A stretch of 52,335 nucleotides of DNA, taken from JAJTHJ01 sp046316025 (GTDB lineage: Bacteria; Pseudomonadota; Gammaproteobacteria; Burkholderiales; Burkholderiaceae_F). The DNA lies in the NCBI GenBank assembly GCA_046316025.1, contig JBKCXU010000048.1:1-52335 (forward strand), read 5' to 3'. Under the pieces are notes generated by a model. The model was not told where the DNA came from, did no database searches, and saw only the letters and a program-made list of their open reading frames with translations. How positions within the stretch are numbered: position 1 is the stretch's first letter; each line of letters begins with the position of its first letter. Shown in pieces: positions 33,537 through 41,700 of the stretch. The position numbers were made by a program, and so were the translations under genes.

Positions 33537-33998
33537 TTACTTGGCCGGCGCCGCCATCGTGGCGCCGCCCGCGGCCTGCTGGTCCATCATGGTGCGCATC
33601 ATCGTCTGCATCATGTCCATGCGCGCCTGCATCATCTGCATCTGCATGGCCTGATCGGCGGGCTTGCCCTTCTGGCCCATCGCCATGCCGCCGCCGCCCA
33701 TCATGGCGCCGTCGTGCCGCATGTTGTCCATCAGCGCCATGCCCTGCTGCATCTCGCGGTGCTGCTCGTCCATCAGCTTCTGCCGCTCTTGTGGCGTGCT
33801 CGCCTTGGCGAGCTGGTCGTGCAGCGTCCGCATGCGCGCCATGTGTTCGTTCATCTGCGCCATCTGCGCCTTGGCGTCGGCGCAGCAGGCGGCGGGCGGC
33901 GCGCCGGGCTTGGCCAGCGCCTTGCCGTCCTGCGCTGCGGCGCCGCCGGCCGCGCATAGAGCGGCCAGGGTCAGTATCGCGATCGGGATTCTCTTCAT
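33537..33998 (-). CDS. Met-rich periplasmic protein
   Basis: 153 residues from ATG 33998. A signal peptide (to about residue 22, GGAAA) is followed by a Cys-Cys pair (PPAACCADAK) and two Met/Gln/His-rich helices (EHMARMRTLHDQL; MQMQMMQARMDMMQTMM). The Met-rich, histidine-containing composition recalls periplasmic copper-binding or Spy/CpxP-like chaperone proteins, though the LTxxQ motif of Spy is absent. It lies 41 bp downstream of the DUF3309 gene. Confidence 0.75.
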   Translation of the reverse strand: MKRIPIAILTLAALCAAGGAAAQDGKALAKPGAPPAACCADAKAQMAQMNEHMARMRTLHDQLAKASTPQERQKLMDEQHREMQQGMALMDNMRHDGAMMGGGGMAMGQKGKPADQAMQMQMMQARMDMMQTMMRTMMDQQAAGGATMAAPAK

Positions 33999-34039
33999 GG
34001 CATTTCCTTTCTGGGGGAATAAGCCGACGGGCGCGCCGT

Positions 34040-34198
34040 TCAAAGCCGACCGAGCAGCAACAACACGACGATGATCAGCACGATCAAGCCGATGCCGCCG
34101 CTGGGCCAGTAGCCCCAACTGCGGCTGTGCGGCCAGGTGGGAATCGCGCCGATCAACAGCAGGATCAGGACGATCAACAGGATGGTTCCCAGGCTCAT
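34040..34198 (-). CDS. DUF3309-type small membrane protein
   Basis: 52 residues, starting ATG 34198 behind GGAGAA. Two membrane segments (MSLGTILLIVLILLLIGAIP and GIGLIVLIIVVLLLL) flank the conserved WPHSRSWGYWPSGG loop that defines DUF3309. Common in stress blocks of alpha- and betaproteobacteria; role unknown. One dyad operator is 112 bp ahead of its start. Confidence 0.9.
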   Translation of the reverse strand: MSLGTILLIVLILLLIGAIPTWPHSRSWGYWPSGGIGLIVLIIVVLLLLGRL

Positions 34199-34309
34199 GT
34201 TCTTCTCCTCTAAAGCTTGCGCGAACGGGCGGCCGCGGCGCGCCGGCGAGAGTCAAGTCGGTGCCACGGCCGCACTGCAAGCAGAGTGCCTCCAACACGG
34301 CCAGGCGTC

Positions 34310-34325
34310 TGTGCGCTCTCGAACA
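34310..34325. promoter_or_regulatory. Dyad operator upstream of DUF3309 gene
   Basis: TGTGCGCTCTCGAACA; on the minus strand TGTTCGAGAGCGCACA, 14 of 16 identical to the 27690 site. It begins 112 bp ahead of the DUF3309 ATG. I saw no clear second copy here. Confidence 0.55.
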
Positions 34326-34390
34326 CAGCGCCCGTCGCAGTAGCGTCGATTCGGTATGGCTGCGGCGGTCGCTGCACCGCAGCCGATCTC

Positions 34391-34942
34391 TCACTTCTGG
34401 CCGAAGCGACTCTTGGCCACCGTGATGCAATTGGCCTTGGCGTCGCCGGCCATCGCGTCGCACTTCTCGATCGCGACCGCGTAGTCGGCGGCGCGCGTAT
34501 TGGCGGAGGATTCGGTTCGGGCGGCATCGACCTTCTGGTCCATCCTGGCCGCGGCCAGCGCTTTGGTCTCGACCGCGCGGGCTTCCTTGACGCACACATC
34601 CTTGGCGTTGCCGGCGAGGTCGTCGCAGCGTTCCCTGGCAACGTCGTAGGCCGTCTCCGCGCGTACGACCAGCGCCTTGCGCTGGTCGTCGACCTTGCCG
34701 CTGTAGCGGGCCTCCAGTTCGGCGAGGGCAACCTTTTCCTTGGCGGTGGCTTCCTGCGCGCAGATGTCCTTGGCGTTGGCGGCGAGCGCGTTGCAGGCGG
34801 CGCGATCGGCCTTGTGGTCGGACTCGATGCGCGCGCGATCGGCCTTGTAATCGGCCTTGGTCATCGTGGCGGCCTGCGCGAACGGGAGCGCCAGCAGCGC
34901 CAGCGCGAAGAGCGAAGTTTTCAGAGCGAAATGCGTGTTCAT
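34391..34942 (-). CDS. Periplasmic Cys-motif repeat protein, function unknown
   Basis: 183 residues. After a signal peptide (to about residue 25, FAQAA), three copies of a two-cysteine unit occur: CNALAANAKDICAQEA, CDDLAGNAKDVCVKEA and CDAMAGDAKANCITVA, separated by charged Ala/Lys/Glu helices. Each C-x11-C pair could form one disulphide, making a helical-hairpin string. Similar secreted proteins occur in Burkholderiales without known function. Confidence 0.8.
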   Translation of the reverse strand: MNTHFALKTSLFALALLALPFAQAATMTKADYKADRARIESDHKADRAACNALAANAKDICAQEATAKEKVALAELEARYSGKVDDQRKALVVRAETAYDVARERCDDLAGNAKDVCVKEARAVETKALAAARMDQKVDAARTESSANTRAADYAVAIEKCDAMAGDAKANCITVAKSRFGQK

Positions 34943-35068
34943 GGGATACCTCTCGGTGGGTTCAAAGGATGGGATGGCGGCAAGGCGACTGCCTCGTCGC
35001 CGCCGAGCCGGCAGCTCACGCCATCGAGCGAGTCGATCGCGCGCGCCCCGCGGCCTGGGTACTGGGCT

Positions 35069-35212
35069 TCAATCGTTGAAGTGCATGCGCTTCATGGCGC
35101 CACGCGAACCGACTTCTGCGCTCGTGCGCTTCAATGCAAGGCCGAGCCAGATCGTGAGTCCCAGCAAGGACAGGGCGACGGTGGCGGTGACGACGGGACT
35201 GATGGTGCTCAT
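35069..35212 (-). CDS. Single-pass small membrane protein
   Basis: 47 residues, ATG 35212 with CAGGAG upstream. One membrane segment (about residues 9-28, TATVALSLLGLTIWLGLAL) is followed by a basic tail ending MKRMHFND. No family recognised. The dyad operator lies 100 bp ahead, in the same position as for the other leftward genes of the block. Confidence 0.6.
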   Translation of the reverse strand: MSTISPVVTATVALSLLGLTIWLGLALKRTSAEVGSRGAMKRMHFND

Positions 35213-35311
35213 AAACACTCCTGAAAAAGCGAAAGCGGCACCGCGCGGGAACGGAAAGCCGACGACGGCGCGGCAGGGGAGCGCAAGGTAGCGGTCGGCG
35301 GCGCACGGGTC

Positions 35312-35327
35312 TGTTCGCAAGCGCACG
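35312..35327. promoter_or_regulatory. Dyad operator, 35.3 kb intergenic, strong site
   Basis: TGTTCGCAAGCGCACG, 14 of 16 identical to the 27690 site. It begins 100 bp ahead of the small membrane gene (minus strand) and lies 147 bp ahead of the rightward ORF at 35474 that couples to the glucan synthase. Confidence 0.55.
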
Positions 35328-35356
35328 CAGCCCGCCTCGCGCCAATGCGCGATCTG

Positions 35357-35372
35357 TGTGCGCTGTCGGACA
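35357..35372. promoter_or_regulatory. Dyad operator, 35.3 kb intergenic, weak site
   Basis: TGTGCGCTGTCGGACA is a partial match (12 of 16 to the 27690 site) 45 bp from the strong site, repeating the strong/weak pairing seen at 27.7 and 30.5 kb. Confidence 0.4.
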
Positions 35373-35473
35373 GACCGCGGGGCACCCGCGCCCTAGCCTG
35401 AGCCTGCGGCTCAAGCGTTCCGTTCTCTTCACCTTTCTCGTCCGGCCGCAACGCCGAACCGATGGAGCAAGCA

Positions 35474-35722
35474 ATGCAAACGATCCCACCTCACTGCGTT
35501 TCCGGCCCGTTCTGGAGCACCGCCGCCTTCGGCGCTGCAACCGCACCCTCGCCGCGCGAGTTGTCGGCGCTGGGCGAGCACCTGCGGCTGTGCCGGGCGG
35601 CGCACTCGCGGCTCTTCGCGCTCGGTTGCGTGGCGCAATCCGCCCGCGGCTTTCTGGCGACGCGCTGCGTGACGACGCTGTTGGTCGTGGTCGTTGCGAT
35701 GGCCGCCCTGTCCCTGCTGTAA
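35474..35722 (+). CDS. Small membrane-anchored protein upstream of glucan synthase
   Basis: 82 residues from ATG 35474, preferred over 35462 because GGAG lies 10 nt before it. A polar N-terminal part with LSALGEHLRLCRAAHSRLFA is followed by one membrane segment at the end (about residues 65-82, TTLLVVVVAMAALSLL). Its TAA is 3 bp before the glucan synthase ATG, which has no good ribosome site of its own, so it probably serves translational coupling. Confidence 0.55.
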   Translation: MQTIPPHCVSGPFWSTAAFGAATAPSPRELSALGEHLRLCRAAHSRLFALGCVAQSARGFLATRCVTTLLVVVVAMAALSLL

Positions 35723-35725
35723 CGC

Positions 35726-38700
35726 ATGGCTCGATCCACACTGACGAGCGAACTGCGCGGTCTGCTGGCGGCCGGAAGCGCTGCCCCGCAAGGACTCGCC
35801 GACCTCCTCGACGCCGCGCAGGGCGCGCTGCCACCGCAGATCCGCTCGGAGATCTTCGGCGTGCAGCGCTTCGCGCAGCATGGCCGCAGCCTGGGCGAGA
35901 CCCATCGCGCCGTGCACGTCGGCGCCGGCTCGACGACTTTCTTTCCCCGCCTGCGTGCCAACATCGAGGCGCTGCGCCGCGCACATGCTTACCTCGGCCG
36001 GCAGGCCGCCACCGGCGAAGACCTCAGCCCCGCGGCCGAATGGCTGCTCGACAACTTTCATCTGGTCGAGGCGCAGTTCAAGGAGATCCACGCCGGCCTG
36101 CCGCGTGGTTACTTCCGCACGCTGCCGGTGCTGCGCGAGCCGCCGCTGGCCGGCCTGCCGCGGGTCTATGGCCTGGCCTGGGCTTTTGTCGCCCACACCG
36201 ACGGCGCCTTCGACGCCGAACTGCTGGCGGGTTTTCTCGTCGCCTATCAGGAGAGTTGCCCGCTCGCGCTGGCGGAACTCTGGGCCTTGCCCAACACGCT
36301 GCGCGTGGTGCTGATCGAAAACCTGCGCCGCCTGGCCGAGGCGGTCGCCGCCGACAAGGCGGTGCGCGAGCTGGCCGACCGGTGCTGCGATCGGATCGAC
36401 AGCGTGGCGCTGCCGTCGCTCGACCGGCTGCTGGCCCGGCTCGATGCGCGCGGCGTGGGCCGCAGCTTCCTAGCGCAAATGGCGCAGCGCCTGCACGATC
36501 ACCGCACGGCGGACGCCACCGGTTACCACGACTGGCTGCGTGCCGCCCTGCCCGACCCGGCCGCGGCACTCACCCAGCACAGCGCCGACCAGGCGGCCGA
36601 CAACCTGAGCGTGAGCAACGCGGTGCGCTCGCTGCGCGCGATAGGAGATGCGGACTGGGCCGACATCGTCGCCCGCGCCAGCCCGCTGATGCGGCTGCTG
36701 TTGACGAACGAGTCTTTCGCTGCCGAGCACGTCGCCACGCGCGACCAGACGCTGCACGGCATCGAACGCCTGGCGCGGCGCAGCGGCCGCGGCGAGGTCG
36801 CCGTGGCGCAGGCGCTGCTCGCGCTGATGGCGAGCGAACCCGGCGCCTCCCCGCATACGGCCGTGGCCTGCCATTGGCTGCAAGGCGCGGGCCGACCGGC
36901 CCTGCTGCACGCGCTGGGGCTGAGTGCCAGGGGCGCGCGGGTCGGGCGGTTCACCCGGCGCTGGTTGACGCTGCCGCTGTACCTGACCGCTCTGCTGCTC
37001 GGCACGTGGTTTGTGGTGGACTGGCTACTGCGCACCCAGGGCACCGGCACCGCCGGCGAGCTGACCCTGCTGGTTGCGCTGCTGATGGCCTTTCCGGCTT
37101 CAGAAGCGGTGTTGGCCGTAATCCACCGCGTGATCGCCGAATCGACCACGCCGCGCCACCTGCCGCGGCTGGCGCTGGCGCAGGGCATCCCCGCCGCGCA
37201 CCGGGTGCTGGTGGCGATTCCGGCGATGCTCACCGGCAATGGCGCGACCGACAAGCTCGCGCACCGGCTGCTGTTGCATCACCTGGCCAACCCGGAGCGT
37301 CCAGTGCAGTTCGCGCTGCTCACCGATTGGGCCGACGCCGATACGCACCAGGTCGCCGCCGACGAGGCGCTGCTGCTGCATGCGCGGGAGCAGATACGAG
37401 CGCTCAATCTGCGTTATCCCGCAACGCCCGACGCACCACCGCGCTTCATCCTCCTGCACCGCAAGCGCCACTACAGCGAAACCGAGCGCCGCTGGATCGG
37501 CTGGGAGCGCAAGCGCGGCAAGCTGGAACTGCTCGTGGCCGCGCTGTCGAATGCTTCCGCAGCGGCGTTTCTCGATCTGGGCGCGGACTCGCACCTGGAC
37601 TTCGACACCCGCTACATCCTCACGCTGGACAGCGACACGCAGTTGCCGCCCGGCCGCCTGCTCGATCTGGTCGCGTTGGCCGCGCACCCCTACAACCAGC
37701 CGCGGCTGGCCGCCGACGGGCGCAGCGTGGTCGGCGGCTACGGCATCCTGCAGCCGCGCGTGGCGACACCGCTGCCGGCGCCGAAGGACTTCACGCCCTA
37801 CCACTGGCTGTTCGCCGGTCAGTGCGGGATCGACCCGTACAGCGCCGCCAGCTCGGAGCTGTATCAGGATCTCTTCGGCGAAGGCAGCTTCAGCGGCAAG
37901 GGCCTGCTCAACGTGCGCGCGATGCACGCGGTGCTGGCCGGCCGCCTGCCGGCGGGCCAGGTCCTGAGCCACGATCTGCTCGAAGGCGCATTGGCCCGCT
38001 GCGCCGCGGTCACCGACGTGACGGTGATCGAGGCCGCGCCCTTCCATGCGGATGTGGCGGCCGCGCGCGTGCACCGCTGGACGCGCGGCGACTGGCAGTT
38101 GCTGCCCTTTGTGCTGCAACCCTGGCGCTATGGGCTGTGCGCGGTCAACCGCTGGAAGATGCTGGATAACCTGCGCCGCTCGCTGCTGGCGCCGGCCTCG
38201 CTTGCTCTGCTGTTGCTGGCGCTCGCCGGCGCGGCGCTGTCGCCCTGGGCGGCGCTGGCGCTGGTGCTGGCGGCGACGACCGCCGGGCCGCTGCTCGCCG
38301 CCGCGGCCGGCCTGCTGGCGAGCCGCGCCGATCTGGCCTGGCGGCACTTCTATCTGGGTGCCGCCACCGATCTGGCGCGCGCGCTTGGCGGCGGGCTGTG
38401 GTTCCTGGCGCAGTTGCTGCCGCAGGCGCTGGCCGCCGTCGATGCCATTTTGCGCGCGCTGTACCGCACGCTGATCAGCCGTCGCTGGCTGCTGCAATGG
38501 ACGACTGCGGCGACGGTGGAGGCCGCAGTGCAGACCGGCCTCAGCGCCTTGCTGCGCGCGCATTGGCGGCTGACCGCGGTGGCGCTGCTGCTCGGTGCGC
38601 TGCTCTTTGCCTACACACCGCATCCGGTGCTGGCCTTGGCGCTGTGCCTGCTCTGGGCCGCGACACCGCTCGCGATCTGGTGGGTCAGCCGGCCGCGGCC

Positions 38701-41700
38701 GCTGCCCGCGCAGGCGGAATTACCGGCGGCCGACCAGCTCTATCTGCACGGCATCGCGCGCGACAGCTGGAGGCTGTTCGAGCGCTGCGTGACGGCTGCC
38801 GACCGTCATCTGCCGCCCGACAATCTGCAAGTGCTGCCGCACGACGCGCTGGCGCATCGCAGCTCGCCCACCAACATCGGGCTGTACCTGCTCGCCGCCG
38901 CCTGCGCGCGGCAATTCGGCTGGATCGGCACGCAGGAGTTGCTGGCGCGGCTGGAAGCCACACTCGCCACGCTCGCCACGCTGGAGCGCCACCGCGGCCA
39001 CTTTCTGAACTGGTACGACACGCAGACCGGTGCTCCCTTGCTGCCGCGCTACGTGTCGACGGTGGACAGCGGCAACCTGAGCGGGCACCTGCTGGCGGTC
39101 GCGCAGGCCTGCCTGGAGCTGGCGCGCGCGCCGGACGACGGCAGCGCGACGCGGCAGGCGCTGGCACTGTCGCGGCAAAGGCTGATCCCCCTGCGCGCGC
39201 TGCTGACGGACTCGGCGCTGGCATCGCTATTCGCGCTCGACGATCCGCTGGCCGAACTCCCGCGCGAACGCTTTGAATCCTTGCTCGACCGCGCCGAAGC
39301 GGAGCTCGCCGCGCTCGTCGCTCCAGCCACCGAAAGCGCACTGCCCAGCAGCGCGACCCCGACCGACGAGCTGCACTGGCGGCTCGCCGATCTTCTGGCG
39401 ACACTGCGCTCCGCCGCGCTGGACGCGCGCGCGGCGGAGTCCACCCAAGCCACCGCGCAACGCCTGCGGACAGTGGCGGATGATTGCGCGCGACTGGCCT
39501 GGCAGGCCGACTTCGGATTTCTTTATCACCCGCAGCGGCACTTGTTCCACATCGGCTACCGCGTGGCCGAGCAGCAGCTCGACGCCGGCTTCTACGACCT
39601 GCTGCCCTCGGAGGCGCGCCTGACCAGCCTGTTGGCGATCGCCAAGGGCGACGTGCCGGTCGGCCACTGGGCGGCACTCGGGCGCCTGTTCTTTGCGGTC
39701 GGCGCCGACGCGGGGCTGCGCTCCTGGTCGGGATCGATGTTCGAGTACCTGATGCCTACGCTCGTCGTCGAGGAGCCGCAGGGCAGCGTGCTGCGCGATG
39801 CGGGGCATGCCGCGGTGGTCGAGCAAATCCACTACGCCCGTCACACCGACGCAACGCTCAAGCTGCCCTGGGGCATCTCCGAATCCGCCTACGCCGGCCG
39901 CGACCACACGCTCGCCTACCAGTACGCGCCGCACGGCGTGCCGCGGCTGGCGCTGCGCCGCACGCCGCCCGACGAGCGGGTGATCGCGCCTTACGCCACC
40001 GCGCTGGCGGCGCAACTCGCGCCACGCCGCGCGACGCGCAACTTTGCCGCGCTGGAGGCACTCGGCGCGCGCGGACGCTACGGCTTCATCGAGGCGCTGG
40101 ATTTCTCGTCGGCGCGGCAGGCGGGCACCGACGCCTTCATCCCCGTGGGCACCTTCATGGCGCATCACCAGGGCATGAGCATCGTGGCGCTTGCCAATGT
40201 GCTGCTGGGCGGGCCGGCGCAGCGCTGGGGCATGGCCGATGCGCATCTCGAGGCGGTCGCCTCGCTGCTGCACGAGCGCGCGCCGCGCGCCGTGCCGCGT
40301 CTGGCCGCACCGGCGGCACCGCCGCGGGCGCCGGCGGCGTCGCGCCGCGCGCTGCCGTTGCTGCGCGACGTGCAGCCCGAGGCGCTCGCCTTGCACCCGA
40401 CGCACCTGTTGTCCAACGGCCGCTACAGCGTGGCGCTGCGCGCCAATGGCGCCGGCTGGAGCCGCTGGGGCGCGGCCGGCATCACGCGCCTGCGCGACGA
40501 CGCGCTGCGCGACGACTGCGGCAGCTTCTTCTACCTGCGCTGGCCGGCGGGCGCGGGATCGCAAGCGCCGCCGCCGGTGTCGATCACCCAGCACCCGGCG
40601 CCCGACCCGGCGGCGCACTACCGGAGCGTCTATCACGCCGACCGCGTCTGCTTCGACGCGGTCTGGCCCGGCGTGCAGACGCACGCGATCGTCTGGGTCA
40701 GCCCCGAGGACGATCTGGAATTCCGGCAGGTGGAGGTGCGCAACCTCGGCGACGAGACGCTGGAGATCGAATTGATCTCGGCTTTCGAGCCCACGCTCGC
40801 CGACCCGCGCGCCGACGAAGCGCACCCCGCCTTCAGCAATCTCTTTCTGCGCGCCGCCTGGGACGGCGCGCAACAGGCGCTGCTGTTCGAGCGGCAGCCG
40901 CGTCTGGCCGGCGAACCCGGTTTGCAGGCCGCGCACTTTCTGGCCGAGAGCGATCCGCAGGTGGTGGAACTGCGCATCCAGACCGACCGCCAGCAGTGGC
41001 TCGGCCGAAATCGCGCGGCGGCAGCGCCGCTGGCGGCGTTGCGAATTCCCCCGGCAAGCGCGACCCCGGTCGCGGTGGACACCGGGCTCGATGCGGTCTG
41101 CGTGCTGGCGCTGCGACTGCGCATCGCGCCGCAGGGCAAGGCGCGGCTGACCTTTGCCACCGCGGCCGGCGACAACGGCGCGGTGCTGCGTGCGGTGATC
41201 GACAAGTACCGGCACCACAGCCACGTACAACGCGCCTCGCTGATGTCGGCCACCCTCGCCGGCATCCGCACCGACGCGCTGGGCCTCACCAGCGAGAACC
41301 ATGCGGCGGTTCAGCTGCTGACGACCGCCATCGTGCTGAGCCTGACCCGGACGCAACCGGCCGCGGGCGGGGCGGCAGCGCCGGCCGAGCGCTGCGACCG
41401 CCGGCTACTGTGGCGCTTTGGCATCTCGGGCGACCGGCCGATCCTGCTGGTATCCGCCGGCGCACCGCAGGGGCTTGGGCTGCTGCGCACGCTGGCGCAG
41501 GCGCTGCGGCTGTGGGCCTGGGCGGGCGTGGCCTGCGATCTGGTGGTGATCAACGCGGAGCCGGCCTCCTACCAGATGACCTTGCAGCGCGAACTCGAAC
41601 TGCTGCGCGAGCGCCACCTCGCCGAGGACGCCGCGCTGCCACGGCCCGGCACCACCGGCTTGCACCTGCTGCGCGCCGAAGACCTGTCCGACGACGAACT

